DNA from: Curtobacterium salicis
Lineage (GTDB): Bacteria > Actinomycetota > Actinomycetes > Actinomycetales > Microbacteriaceae
Direction: 5' to 3'
DNA length: 64,000 bases
NCBI RefSeq assembly: GCF_011759505.1
Contig: NZ_JAAOYO010000003.1
Span: 620,001 to 684,000 of the forward strand
The notes beneath the pieces were generated by a model. The model did not search any database and was not told where the DNA came from. It saw only the letters and a program-made list of their open reading frames with translations. The translations under genes were made by a program, and so were the position numbers. Positions 53,611-62,831 of this stretch are shown piece by piece; the stretch's first letter is position 1; the number at the start of each line of letters is the position of its first letter.

Positions 53611-53898
53611 ATGAAGTACCTCATCTACGGGGTCGCCTCGGTCATGACGAGCGACGAGGCGGCGTACGCCGTTCTCGACTACGCAACCGCGCTGGCGCAG
53701 TCCGGACTCGCTGACCGGGTGGACGTCCCCTCGGTCGACGACTACGGCATGGCGGCGACGTCGAGCTTCATCCTCGCCCCGGCGATCGGCGTCCTCGTGC
53801 AGTCGGCACCCGACGACGAACTCGGTCCGGAGACCACCCAGTTCGCCGCCGACCTCCGCATCCGCACGCATGCCGTGCAGGCCGGCCGGGTGCACTGA
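53611..53898 (+). CDS. Small protein of unknown function
   Basis: The protein has 95 residues, starting MKYLIYGVASVMTSDEAAYA. It appears globular, alpha/beta and soluble (VLDYATALAQSGLADRVDVPSVDDYGMAATSSFILAPAIGVLVQSAPDDELG, read in parts), with no signal or known motif. GGAAGG lies 11 nt upstream of the ATG. It is divergent from the desaturase gene, with the probable promoters of both between 53416 and 53610. Confidence 0.7.
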   Translation: MKYLIYGVASVMTSDEAAYAVLDYATALAQSGLADRVDVPSVDDYGMAATSSFILAPAIGVLVQSAPDDELGPETTQFAADLRIRTHAVQAGRVH

Positions 53899-53971
53899 AG
53901 CGGTCCCGTCCTCCGCCGCCCGACGGCCTGACCGGATCCGCGCGCACTCGCGTGCTGCTTGACTAGGGGCG

Positions 53972-54355
53972 ATGGCAGAGAAGGAACAGCGCTTCCGGAG
54001 TGAACAGCTCGAGGAAGCCCTCGCGAAGCAGGACGTCGCTGCGGTGGCGTACGCGCTGCGCAACGACATCGTGATCGTCCCGCGGCTCGTCACCGGAAAG
54101 AAGGACATGCAGGTCCGGGTGTTCGGTCGTGAGGACTCGGACAAGCGCATCCTGCTGCTGTTCTCGTCGGCTGACGCGTACACCGCGATGGTGCCGGGCG
54201 AGAAGCTCCGGCAGGTCATGGTCTACGACGCCGCCCGACTCGAGGAGTTCCTGGCGGCACACCTCGACTCGCTCGAGGGCGTGTTCTTCGACATCGCCGG
54301 ACCCCACACGATGCAGTCGGAGCCGGCGGACCTGTTGGCCGCGCTGCGCGCCTGA
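53972..54355 (+). CDS. SseB-like N-terminal domain protein
   Basis: The protein has 127 residues: RFRSEQLEEALAKQDVAAVAYALRNDIVIVPRLV, MQVRVFGREDSDKRILLLFSSADAYTAMVPGEKLRQV and the C-terminal FFDIAGPHTMQSEPADLLAALR. This is the SseB N-terminal fold often found as a stand-alone protein in actinobacteria. Function unknown. It converges with radA. Confidence 0.75.
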   Translation: MAEKEQRFRSEQLEEALAKQDVAAVAYALRNDIVIVPRLVTGKKDMQVRVFGREDSDKRILLLFSSADAYTAMVPGEKLRQVMVYDAARLEEFLAAHLDSLEGVFFDIAGPHTMQSEPADLLAALRA

Positions 54356-54400
54356 CCGGCCAGGAGGCTGTGTCCAGGTCCCTGGACACGGTCGCCGCTC

Positions 54401-55762
54401 TCAGAACGCGGCGTCGAGCTCACGCTCTCGTGGTGACTGCGTCATCGAGAACGCGACCCGCAGCGCTTCGCGCAGGTGCTCGGCGTCGGCGCCGAGGACG
54501 GTCGTGAAGCCGAGGCGTCCGGCCTCGTTCGCCCGCTGCTTCGCCCCGGTCGCCGCACGGATCTCGCCCGCCAGGCTGATCTCCCCGATCGCGGCGAGGG
54601 TGTGCGGGTAGGGGCGGTCACGTGCGGCACTGGCGAGGGCGAGCACGATGGCCAGGTCCGCGCCCGGCTCCGTGAGCTTCATGCCGCCGACCGTCGAGAC
54701 GTAGACGTCGGCGTCCGACAGCTTGATGCCTGCGCGGCGTTCCAACACCGCGAGGAGCATCGCCACCCGCGACGCGTCCACCCCGTTGACCACCCGGCGC
54801 GGCTGCGGCGCGGAGCTCGGCACGACGAGCGCCTGGATCTCCACCGGGAGGGCTCGGCGCCCTTCCATCGCGACGGTGATGCACGTGCCCGACACCGGGG
54901 CTGCGTTGCGGGACATGAACAGGCCGCTGGGGTCCGGGACCTCGTGGATGCCGTCGCCGGCCATGTCGAAGCAGCCCACCTCGTCGGTGGGGCCGAACCG
55001 GTTCTTCAGCGCCCGGACGAAGCGGAGTGCGGTCTGCCGGTCGCCCTCGAAGTGGCAGACGACGTCGACCAGGTGTTCGAGCAGTCGCGGGCCGGCGATC
55101 GTGCCGTCCTTCGTGACGTGGCCGACGATGAGGACCGGGAGCGCCTTCTGCTTGGCCACCCGGATGAGCGTGGAGGCGACTTCGCGGACCTGGGACGTGC
55201 CGCCCGCGATGCCGTCGATCGAGGCGGAGGAGATCGTCTGCACGGAGTCGGCGATGAGCAGGTCCGGTTGCACCTGCTCGATCTGCCCGAGGATGACGCC
55301 GAGGTCGACCTCGCTCGCCAGGAACAGGTCGTCGTGCATGGCCCCGGTGCGTTCGGCTCGGAGCCGGACCTGGTCGACCGACTCTTCCGCGCTGACGTAC
55401 AGGACACGCTTGCCCATCGCCGCAGCGCGGGAGGCCACCTCGAGCAGTAGCGTCGACTTGCCCACACCGGGCTCGCCGCTCAGCAGGACCGCGGCACCCG
55501 GGACGATGCCGCCGCCGAGGACCCGGTCGAACTCGCCGATGCCGGTCTGCCAGCGCTGGAAGGACCCGCTGCGGGCTTCGGTGATCGGACGTGCGATGCG
55601 GTTGCCGGTGACGGCGATCGACGCGGTGCCACGGGTGCTCGCCGTCGCGGCGGAGGCGTCCTCCACCGTTCCCCACGACTGGCACTCACCGCAGCGACCG
55701 ACCCACTTGATGCTGGTCCAGCCGCACTCGGTGCAGCGGTAGGACGACTGGGGGCGGGCCAT
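54401..55762 (-). CDS. radA: DNA repair protein RadA
   Basis: The protein has 453 residues. The N-terminal C4 zinc finger (YRCTECGWTSIKWVGRCGECQSWG, read in parts) precedes a RecA-like domain with Walker A GEPGVGKST, YVSAEESVDQVRLRAERTG, the RadA-specific KNRFGPTDEVGCFDM, and a C-terminal Lon-protease-like domain (AVVSTVGGMKL-type, EISLAGEIRAATGAKQRANEAGRLGF). It promotes branch migration in recombination. It is 9 nt downstream of the SGNH hydrolase gene on the same strand. Confidence 0.96.
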   Translation of the reverse strand: MARPQSSYRCTECGWTSIKWVGRCGECQSWGTVEDASAATASTRGTASIAVTGNRIARPITEARSGSFQRWQTGIGEFDRVLGGGIVPGAAVLLSGEPGVGKSTLLLEVASRAAAMGKRVLYVSAEESVDQVRLRAERTGAMHDDLFLASEVDLGVILGQIEQVQPDLLIADSVQTISSASIDGIAGGTSQVREVASTLIRVAKQKALPVLIVGHVTKDGTIAGPRLLEHLVDVVCHFEGDRQTALRFVRALKNRFGPTDEVGCFDMAGDGIHEVPDPSGLFMSRNAAPVSGTCITVAMEGRRALPVEIQALVVPSSAPQPRRVVNGVDASRVAMLLAVLERRAGIKLSDADVYVSTVGGMKLTEPGADLAIVLALASAARDRPYPHTLAAIGEISLAGEIRAATGAKQRANEAGRLGFTTVLGADAEHLREALRVAFSMTQSPRERELDAAF

Positions 55763-55771
55763 GGGACGAGG

Positions 55772-56740
55772 TTAGGCCGCTCCGCCGACATCGGTCGGCT
55801 CACCGTCGCCGGTCCGCCCGGGCAGCGGGAGCGAGCCGGTGACGCGGTGGCGCAGCCGGTCGAGCGAGCTCGGACGGTTCGCCGTGTCGAGTGCCTCCGC
55901 GCCGTCGGTGTCCTGTTCGGCTCGGGCGTGGGCGACGTCGCCGGCCTGACGACCGAGGTCTTCGGCTTCACGGGCGGAGAGGTACCGGCGGATCGCCGCG
56001 ACCGTGTCCACCCGGGCATCGACGGCGGGCTCGAAGGCGCTCGCCCAGATCTCGTACCCGCGGTCGTTCGGGTGGAAGAGGTCGCCGTACGTGTTGAAGA
56101 AGGTCCGACGGAGCCCGACGCGCTTGGTGATCTCGTGCAGCGGTGCCACGGTCAGCCCCAGTTCGCCGGCGACGCGGTGCACGATCTCGTTCGCGACCGC
56201 GACCTTGCGCTCTCGGTCGGGCACGAACATGCACGGCAGCTCCGCGACGATGGCGTGCGAGGGGACCGCGCCGTAGATCGCCCGGATGTTCCGCTCGAAC
56301 TTGTCCGGGTGGAAGTCGGAGATGTCGTTCGCGCCGATCGACACCGTGCAGACGTCGGGCGTGAAGTGCTGGAGCTTGGGGAGCTGGTCCTTCTTCGCGC
56401 CCCACGTCGTGGACCCGGACACGCTGAGGTTGACGACCCGCACGGTCATCCGGGAGCGGTGCCGGATCCGACGAGCGAGCAGCCCCACGTACCCGCGGCC
56501 GGGAGCCGTCGCGCCGACGCCCTGCGCCGCCGAATCGCCGATCGCCACGTACGTCAGCTGGCCCTCGTGGTGCAGTCGTTCGCGCCACCAGTCGGCGTGC
56601 ACCGGGAGCATGTCGACCACGCGCTGCGACGCGGCCCGCTGCCCGCGGATCCCTGCCCGCGCACCGAAGCCCGCCGCTCCGCTGACGACGGCGGCGCCGG
56701 CGACGGAGGACAGTAGGGCGACGAGGGTGCGCGTTCTCAT
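55772..56740 (-). CDS. SGNH/GDSL-type hydrolase with signal anchor
   Basis: The protein has 322 residues. An N-terminal hydrophobic segment (TLVALLSSVAGAAVVSGAAGFGAR) serves as signal or anchor. The SGNH blocks are visible: AIGDSAAQG (Ser), SVSGSTTWG (Gly), SIGANDISDF (Asn) and DLFHPNDRGYEIWA (Asp-x-x-His). The C-terminal ~60 residues are a charged, low-complexity tail. It is an extracellular esterase or lipase of unknown substrate. It shares a strand with radA and starts at ATG 56740. Confidence 0.9.
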   Translation of the reverse strand: MRTRTLVALLSSVAGAAVVSGAAGFGARAGIRGQRAASQRVVDMLPVHADWWRERLHHEGQLTYVAIGDSAAQGVGATAPGRGYVGLLARRIRHRSRMTVRVVNLSVSGSTTWGAKKDQLPKLQHFTPDVCTVSIGANDISDFHPDKFERNIRAIYGAVPSHAIVAELPCMFVPDRERKVAVANEIVHRVAGELGLTVAPLHEITKRVGLRRTFFNTYGDLFHPNDRGYEIWASAFEPAVDARVDTVAAIRRYLSAREAEDLGRQAGDVAHARAEQDTDGAEALDTANRPSSLDRLRHRVTGSLPLPGRTGDGEPTDVGGAA

Positions 56741-56882
56741 GCCGGAGACGGTACGCGCGGACCCTCGGATCGAGGTCACCGTCGTGGCGGTCTGGGGACG
56801 AGGCGCCGGAGGTGCGCGCCTGTGGAGGGGGAGGCGTGCAGGGTGTCGCCGGGGGCCTCCCGGATCGTGTAAACTCTTCCCC

Positions 56883-56972
56883 GGTACCGTGTCCGAGCGG
56901 CCGAAGGATCATGTCTCGAAAACATGTGTGGGGGCAACTCCACCGTGGGTTCAAATCCCACCGGTACCGCCA
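56883..56972 (+). tRNA. tRNA-Ser (CGA), CCA encoded
   Basis: A 90-nt class II tRNA including the encoded CCA (56970-56972). Acceptor GGTACCG pairs with CGGTACC; discriminator G. The anticodon loop CTCGAAA gives CGA (codon TCG). A long variable arm (GTGGGGGCAACTCCAC) and T-loop GGTTCAAATCC are present. TAAACT at 56870-56875 is a plausible -10 box. A strong terminator follows. The 3' half of this tRNA is a typical integrase attachment site, and what lies downstream looks accessory. Confidence 0.96.
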
Positions 56973-56975
56973 CAG

Positions 56976-57002
56976 AAAACCCCCGTTCAGGCGGGGGTTT
57001 TC
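56976..57002 (+). terminator. Rho-independent terminator after tRNA-Ser
   Basis: AAAACCCCCG pairs with CGGGGGTTTT around TTCAGG, followed by TCTTG. It is 4 nt after the tRNA CCA end. Confidence 0.92.
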
Positions 57003-57020
57003 TTGTTTACCGGAGCCGCT

Positions 57021-57046
57021 CTGGTGCAGATCTGGTGCAGATCTGG
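57021..57046. repeat. 11-bp tandem repeat beside tRNA-Ser (CTGGTGCAGAT)
   Basis: The unit CTGGTGCAGAT occurs twice in tandem (57021-57031, 57032-57042) and a third copy begins (CTGG, 57043-57046). Direct repeats of this kind next to a tRNA 3' end are typical of arm-type integrase sites, but no integrase gene is in the window. Confidence 0.8.
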
Positions 57047-57621
57047 CGAAGACCGCTCGCCACTGCGGCTGACGCGGCCGGGCTTTTCTCCGCAGCGAAG
57101 TACCTGACCCGATTCCCTCCGAGGCCGGCGGCAGAACTGCGTTGGACTGTGCCGGGGGTAGTGTTCGGCCACGCTGCGGTGCCGGTTTGACACTGACCCG
57201 TAGCGGATTGCGGTCTAAAAGTGCTCCACGACCGGCGCTGCTCTATCGGCGCCGCACCATACCTGGAGCAGCGGTGAGATCTGCGGCTCGGCCCCAGAGG
57301 GACCCTGGAACCACACCGCGACCGCTGCGAAGTCCGTACCCCAGGCACACCCGAGCGCAGCGCCGCCAATGCCGCCTGGAGGTTACGCAGTCGGATCGCG
57401 GCCAATCTCTGCCTTCGAAGGCCGGCGACCACGTCCGTGGCACGAGGTGTGTGTGTTGTGTGGACGTGGAGCCTGCAACCTCGAGGTGCGAGCGCGACTG
57501 GTCTTCAACGCACCCGCACGGACCGGAAGTGCAGTCCGCGCCGCGCGGGAACGTGACGTTGATTTCAGCGCTCAACGCTGATTACCGCTGCGAACGGCGA
57601 AGACCATGGTTGGATGATCCA
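57047..57621. other. Non-coding or decayed stretch between tRNA-Ser and the DUF4365 gene
   Basis: These 575 bases have no frame with consistent third-position bias or recognisable protein; apparent frames are Arg/Ser-rich and look like noise. The stretch may be a decayed integrase or the boundary of an inserted element. The start of the DUF4365 gene follows. Confidence 0.5.
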
Positions 57622-58191
57622 ATGGGCAACGCGGGGGTTGGGGCAGCGACGGAGCGAGTGCGATCGCATGAGCTCCCTCCCGGTTCGATGCCACTCGGTG
57701 GGATGAAGGAAGAGCTCAGTAAGGCGTTCCTGCACCTCCTCGCCAGCTCTACGGGACTGGACGTCGGAACTTGGGGGCAGGACTACGACGTGCGGGATGT
57801 AACACTCAAATCTCGGGTTGAATACCCCGACCTGTCTGACACCGGCATTGACGTCCAGCTCAAATGCACCGGCCAACAGGCGGTGGACCGTGCAGACACG
57901 GTTGCTTGGTCGCTAAGCACGCACCACATCTCGAAGATGCGCAAGACCATGCGCGCCACGCCGTTCCTGTTTTGCGTCCTGGTGACGGACGCAGACGCCG
58001 GCTACTGGCTCGAAGCGACGATGGACGGGCTCCTTGCTCGAAGCCACATGTACTACCTCTGGGGACACGACCTGCCAGCCCCGATTGCAGCGCAGGAGAG
58101 CCAGACCGTGCACGTCCCGAAGGTGAATAAGTTGACCCCTGCGACTCTGCTCGAGCTGATGGAGGAGGCCAGCAAGTGGCGCGCTCACTGA
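57622..58191 (+). CDS. DUF4365 domain (PD-(D/E)xK nuclease-like) protein
   Basis: The protein has 189 residues. The DUF4365 pattern is recognisable: MKEELSKAFLHLLASSTGLDVGTWGQDYDVRDVTL, TGIDVQLKCTG, FLFCVLVTDADAGYWLE, YYLWGHDLPAP and VHVPKVNKLTPATLLELM (read in parts). DVQLK (Asp77, Gln79, Lys81) fits a PD-(D/E)xK catalytic core with Gln replacing Asp/Glu, as in some members. DUF4365 proteins are predicted nucleases common in defence islands and are uncharacterised. The start is uncertain: internal Mets at MPLGG and MKEEL are possible. It overlaps the next gene by 16 bases, so the two are coupled. Confidence 0.8.
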   Translation: MGNAGVGAATERVRSHELPPGSMPLGGMKEELSKAFLHLLASSTGLDVGTWGQDYDVRDVTLKSRVEYPDLSDTGIDVQLKCTGQQAVDRADTVAWSLSTHHISKMRKTMRATPFLFCVLVTDADAGYWLEATMDGLLARSHMYYLWGHDLPAPIAAQESQTVHVPKVNKLTPATLLELMEEASKWRAH

Positions 58192-59384
58192 CCGATGAGC
58201 TCGGTGAATACGCTGCAGTCCTAGACGACTCACGCGTTGCTCAATTCCTTGCGAGCAAAAACTGGACTATTCAATCCAACCTCGGATACGCCCAAGTGTG
58301 GAGTGAACCCGGTGCGGAGGGTCAGCAAGTCGCCCATGTTCTTTTGCCACGGAACTCTCAACTCGAAGATTACACCCTGCGATTGCAGCAAGCAATAAGT
58401 CGAATCAGCGACACATACGATTGGCGAGTATCGGACCTTGCCGAGCAAATTGCAGCGGTCCGTGCCGACCTTTTTTTCGTTCGCATCGACCAACACATGG
58501 CAGACGGGACGATACCGCTTCGACAAGCGACCGGGCTCCTCGACAGTATTGATGACATGATTCGCTCAGCCGCGATCACGGCTGACAATCCTTTCGCTTC
58601 CGGCCGTGGCCGCACGTCAGCGACGGTGAACGATTTTCTCAACGACGACGTACGCATGGGGCACACGAAGCACGGAAGTTTCATTATCACCGTTGCCGCT
58701 CGACTCGATGATGTGGGTGCTGAAGTTGAAGCGCTGCAGAAATCGGGCGAACAATCAGAAAACAATAGTCTTCCTGTTAGCTTCACTCGACAAGTTATGA
58801 CCACCCTTGCCCGCAGCCTCAATGTCACTAAACAAATTGCCGAGTCTGCGCCTGACGCGCCCGCTTTAGATGACGCTATCAGCGCCGGAATGCGGCTGCC
58901 CATGGTTAAGGCGCTGCGTTCTATGGGGAATAATGAGGGTCTGCGGTCGATCGACCTCTCCTTCGAGTGGGCGCCTATCGAGCCGCAGCGCGAGAACTTA
59001 GACAGCGAGATCAAGCTTTCGAGGGAGACCGTGCTGCTCCTTGACAAAGTCGAAGACCGCCTGGTTCGTGAGGAGCCACCGCGAGAAGTCACCCTCACCG
59101 GCCCTGTCGTCGAGCTACGGCGAGGGGAACGAGTCGGGGGCGATGACGCGGAGAGAGGCGAGATTGTCGTTCGCGCTGATGTCGACGGATCCTGGAAGCG
59201 CGTGACGGTTGAGCTGTCTGGCGCGGACTATGACGACGCAATTGCTGCTCACCGTCAGCAGCTGCCTTTCGTCGTGTCGGGGGTGCTCGAGAAGGTGAAA
59301 CGGAGCTGGGCGCTAACCAGTCGGGTGAAAGTGGATCGATCGTTCCTCGAGTTTAAGCAACAGCGCGATGATTCGGCTGGCTGA
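58176..59384 (+). CDS. Unknown protein, partner of the DUF4365 protein
   Basis: The protein has 402 residues with a GTG start inside the end of the DUF4365 gene. The N-terminal ~60 residues (SRVAQFLASKNWTIQSNLGYAQVWSEPGAEGQQVAHVLLP) may be a small alpha/beta domain. The middle (YTLRLQQAISRISDTYDWRVSDLAEQI, IPLRQATGLLDSIDDMIRSAAITADNPF) is helical. A conserved-looking MGHTKHGSFIITVAARL precedes a charged C-terminal half with a putative OB or beta domain (VTLTGPVVELRRGERV, AFVVSGVLEKVKRSWALTSRVKVD-like). There is no signal or membrane segment. I recall similar proteins next to DUF4365 genes in other actinobacteria but know of no function. GC content and codon usage are lower than in the backbone. 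Confidence 0.75.
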   Translation: MARSLTDELGEYAAVLDDSRVAQFLASKNWTIQSNLGYAQVWSEPGAEGQQVAHVLLPRNSQLEDYTLRLQQAISRISDTYDWRVSDLAEQIAAVRADLFFVRIDQHMADGTIPLRQATGLLDSIDDMIRSAAITADNPFASGRGRTSATVNDFLNDDVRMGHTKHGSFIITVAARLDDVGAEVEALQKSGEQSENNSLPVSFTRQVMTTLARSLNVTKQIAESAPDAPALDDAISAGMRLPMVKALRSMGNNEGLRSIDLSFEWAPIEPQRENLDSEIKLSRETVLLLDKVEDRLVREEPPREVTLTGPVVELRRGERVGGDDAERGEIVVRADVDGSWKRVTVELSGADYDDAIAAHRQQLPFVVSGVLEKVKRSWALTSRVKVDRSFLEFKQQRDDSAG

Positions 59385-59705
59385 AGGGCCCCGGCATCAA
59401 TGGCAGATCAAACTTGACAAAAGTGAAAGGGGCATGGATTCTCTAGCGCCATTGGCTTCACGCTACAGCAGATTTGTCGAACGTGCGCGCCGCTGCAGCA
59501 GGCAAATTCTAACTATCGTGCAGTAGACAACGGTAATCGGCGAGATGATGCAAGAAGCCGATACTCGTCAAGAGTCGAGATTTTCCGGACCCGAGCGTCT
59601 GAGACGAGATCGGCTGTCTGCTAATTGGCGAAACTAGGCGGCGGTGATACCGCACGACCGGGTCGTCTGAAATGGACGGCGCCTCGCGACGAGAAGCGGC
59701 TCTGA
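59385..59705. other. Gap between convergent DUF4365-partner and hsdR genes
   Basis: This 321-bp, relatively AT-rich stretch holds no supported gene; both neighbours end here. No clear terminator hairpin with T-run was found. Confidence 0.5.
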
Positions 59706-62700
59706 TCACGTGTCGGTGCTGAGTCCGAAAAACCGGTCGAAGAAGGCTGTCAGCTTGTTGATCACGCGTTGCTTGGTCGCCCCGTGGCCGTTGCTGCCGG
59801 CGAACCGGGATACCGGCGGGAGCACGGTCGTGATCGCGGTTCCCGCGGTGCGGAGGGCTCCTTCGCGTAGCGCCTGATCGACGAACGCGTGAGCAGCATC
59901 GGGACGGAGTCGTTCCTCGTCGATGATCTGGGTGAGTTCGGCGTCGCGTTTCGCGGCGACGTAGCGCTGCCACTCGTCGTCGATGGCGCCGTCGACGGAG
60001 ACGGAATCAACGAAGTCCTCGATGAGGTCCTTCTTGTTCCGCAGGGTCGGGCTGGCGTCGATGGCGCGGGTGATCTCGGCGCGGAGCTCACGGTCGTCGC
60101 CGTCCCCGTGTTCCTGCCGGAACTTCCCAACGAGCATCAGGATGTAGTCGACGTTGATCTCAACCTGCTTGATCAGCTCGATCTCGAACACGACGTCGTC
60201 GTTGATGATCTCCTTGTCCGCCGCGGCGGTCTGCCGGTACTGGGCGTGCAGGTCGAGGTAGACGCTGCGGTAGTCCTGCCGTTGCCGGTCGGTGAGGATC
60301 TGATGCCCGGCGAAGTCGTCGAACGAGGCCAGGATGTTTTCCAGCCGGAGGATCTGCCCGAACAGCTGAATGAACGCCTTCTCCGCACCCTCCCCAACGA
60401 TCGGCCGCCCGAGCGGGAACCCTGTCAGGAGCTCCTGCGTCTGCTCGGCGTACTGGCCGTAGTAGTCCGCGTAGGGCTTGAGGAGCACGACGCCACGGGC
60501 GTCCTTGTTGCCGAACAGTTCCAACGCCTCGTTGGTGGCGTCCTCGAGGTCCCGGAACGCGACGACATTGCCGTACGTCTTCACCGAGTTCAGGATCCGG
60601 TTCGTGCGGGAGTACGCCTGGATGAGGCCGTGGGCGCGGAGGTTCTTGTCAACGAAGAGAGTATTGAGGGTGGTGGCGTCGAAGCCGGTGAGGAACATGT
60701 TGACCACGATCACGAGGTCCAGGTCCCGGTTCTTCAACCGCTGGGAGAGGTCCTTGTAGTAGTTCTGGAACTTGTCCGCGCTGGTGTCGTAGCTGGTGCC
60801 GAACAACCTGTTGTAGTCCCGGACCGCGTCCTCAAGGAAGCCCCGCGCGTCGCCGGAGAGCGCATCCGTGTCGAACGCCTCATCATCCAGTAGCCCGTCA
60901 TCAGCGCTGTCGCCGACGGCGTCGTTCGCGCCGTAGGAGTAGATCAGCCCGATCTTCAACCGCTTCGCCGGCAGCAGGTCCTGCTGTTGGCGTTGGAACT
61001 CCGCGTAGTAGCTGCGGGCGGCGTCGATCGACGCGGTCGCGAACAGCGCGTTGAACCCCCGGACGCGCTTACGCTGGCGCACTGCTTCCGCTTGCCGGCG
61101 GGTGCGGGTCGCGTCAGCGACGTTCGTGACGACGGAGTGCTCGTACCCGGCTTCGCGGCGGGTCTTCTGGTCGAAGTGCTCCAGCGTGTACCCGACGACG
61201 TCGGACACTCGCTCCGGAGCGAGGAGAACCCGTTCAGTGTCAATGGAGGACACCTGCTTGTCGACCACCGAACCGACGCGGAGGGTGTTGACGTAGTCGA
61301 TGCGGAACGGCAGCACGTTCCGGTCGGTGATCGCGTCGACGATCGTGTACGTGTGCAGCTTCTCCCCGAACGCCTGCTCCGTGGTCTTCAGCAGCGGGTT
61401 CCCACCGCTACCGGAGTTCGCGGCGAAGATCGGGGTGCCGGTGAACCCGAACAGGTTGTACTTCTTGAACGCCTTCGTGATCTGGGTGTGCATGTCCCCG
61501 AACTGGGACCGGTGGCACTCGTCGAAGATCAGCACCGTGTGCGAGTCATACACCGGGTGGGTCTTGTTGCCGACGATGAAGTTCGACAGCTTCTGGATCG
61601 TGGTGATGATGATCCGCGCGGCCGGGTCCTCAAGCTGGGACTTCAAGACAGCGGTGGAGGTGTTGGAGTTCGCGGCGCCCTTCTGGAACCGGTCGTACTC
61701 CCGCATCGTCTGGTAGTCGAGGTCCTTCCTGTCCACCACGAACACCACCCGATCCACCCCCGGCAACTGCGAGGCAAGCTGCGCGGTTTTGAACGACGTC
61801 AACGTCTTCCCTGACCCCGTCGTGTGCCACACGTACCCGCCGGCAGCGGTGGTGCCGAGCTGCTTGTAGGTGGTGGCGATGCCGATGCGTTGCAGGATCC
61901 GTTCCGTGGCGACGATCTGGTACGGCCGCATCACCAGCAGCAGCCGGTCAGCGGTCAGGACGCAGTATCGGGTCAGGATGTTCAGCAGGGTGTGCTTGGC
62001 GAAGAAGGTTCGCGCGAAGGAGGTCAGGTCCTGGATGGGCTTGTTCTGCGCGTCGGCCCACCAGGACGTGAACTCGAACGAGTTCGACGTCTTCCGACCT
62101 CGCCCCGGCTTCTGCCCGTCCTTGAGGTGCTGACTGCGGGTGGTGTTCGAGTAGTACTTCGTCAGCGTCCCGTTACTGATCACGAACAGCTGCACGTACT
62201 CAAACAGCCCACTGCCGGCCCAGAAGCTGTCCCGCTGGTACCGGTCGATCTGGTTGAACGCCTCCCGGATATCGACACCGCGGCGCTTCAGCTCGATGTG
62301 CACCATCGGCAACCCGTTCACCAGGACAGTGACGTCGTACCGGTTGGCGTAGCGCGCCCCCGCACCGCCCTCGAAGGCCGAGTCGGCCTGGTCGACCTCA
62401 TACTGGTTGATGACCTGCAGGCGGTTGTTGTGGATGTGCTGCTTATCCAGCAGCATCACGTTCTTCGTCGAACCATCGTCCCGCCGCAACACCTGCACAT
62501 GATCTTCCTGCACACGGACCGTCTTCTCCACGATCCCGTCGGTCTTCCCCGCGACACACGTGTCAAAGAACCGCGACCACTCGCCATCCGAGAACACAAT
62601 CCCGTTTAACGCCTCCAACTGGGTACGGAGGTTGTCGATGAGCTGCTCTTCCGACGTGATCGGCAGGTACTCGTATGCCTGCGACTGCAACAGGCAGACC

Positions 62701-62831
62701 AGCTCCGCCTCGAGCGCGGCCTCCGACTGGTACGCCGCCGCCTGCTTCGCATCCGCCAGGTACTCAGCAACAACCGTGCTTTCGGCCGAGACAGCGATCG
62801 GGTCATACTTCTGCGCCGCCGCGTCACTCAC
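59706..62831 (-). CDS. hsdR: Type I restriction enzyme, R subunit
   Basis: The protein has 1,041 residues with a GTG start overlapping the hsdS stop by four bases (GTGA). The N-terminal nuclease domain has the Asp...Glu-x-Lys triad (Asp166, Glu180, Lys182 in YDVTVLVNGLPMVHIELKRRG, read in parts). The motor has Walker A TTGSGKT (residues 337-343), DECH (437-440), IITTIQKL, LFGFTGTPIF and a C-terminal helicase lobe (FLTGFDATTLNTLFVDKNLRAHGLIQAYSRTNRI, read in parts). It resembles the EcoR124 (type IC) family. It translocates and cuts unmodified foreign DNA together with HsdM and HsdS; hsdM must lie beyond the right edge. Confidence 0.96.
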   Translation of the reverse strand: MSDAAAQKYDPIAVSAESTVVAEYLADAKQAAAYQSEAALEAELVCLLQSQAYEYLPITSEEQLIDNLRTQLEALNGIVFSDGEWSRFFDTCVAGKTDGIVEKTVRVQEDHVQVLRRDDGSTKNVMLLDKQHIHNNRLQVINQYEVDQADSAFEGGAGARYANRYDVTVLVNGLPMVHIELKRRGVDIREAFNQIDRYQRDSFWAGSGLFEYVQLFVISNGTLTKYYSNTTRSQHLKDGQKPGRGRKTSNSFEFTSWWADAQNKPIQDLTSFARTFFAKHTLLNILTRYCVLTADRLLLVMRPYQIVATERILQRIGIATTYKQLGTTAAGGYVWHTTGSGKTLTSFKTAQLASQLPGVDRVVFVVDRKDLDYQTMREYDRFQKGAANSNTSTAVLKSQLEDPAARIIITTIQKLSNFIVGNKTHPVYDSHTVLIFDECHRSQFGDMHTQITKAFKKYNLFGFTGTPIFAANSGSGGNPLLKTTEQAFGEKLHTYTIVDAITDRNVLPFRIDYVNTLRVGSVVDKQVSSIDTERVLLAPERVSDVVGYTLEHFDQKTRREAGYEHSVVTNVADATRTRRQAEAVRQRKRVRGFNALFATASIDAARSYYAEFQRQQQDLLPAKRLKIGLIYSYGANDAVGDSADDGLLDDEAFDTDALSGDARGFLEDAVRDYNRLFGTSYDTSADKFQNYYKDLSQRLKNRDLDLVIVVNMFLTGFDATTLNTLFVDKNLRAHGLIQAYSRTNRILNSVKTYGNVVAFRDLEDATNEALELFGNKDARGVVLLKPYADYYGQYAEQTQELLTGFPLGRPIVGEGAEKAFIQLFGQILRLENILASFDDFAGHQILTDRQRQDYRSVYLDLHAQYRQTAAADKEIINDDVVFEIELIKQVEINVDYILMLVGKFRQEHGDGDDRELRAEITRAIDASPTLRNKKDLIEDFVDSVSVDGAIDDEWQRYVAAKRDAELTQIIDEERLRPDAAHAFVDQALREGALRTAGTAITTVLPPVSRFAGSNGHGATKQRVINKLTAFFDRFFGLSTDT

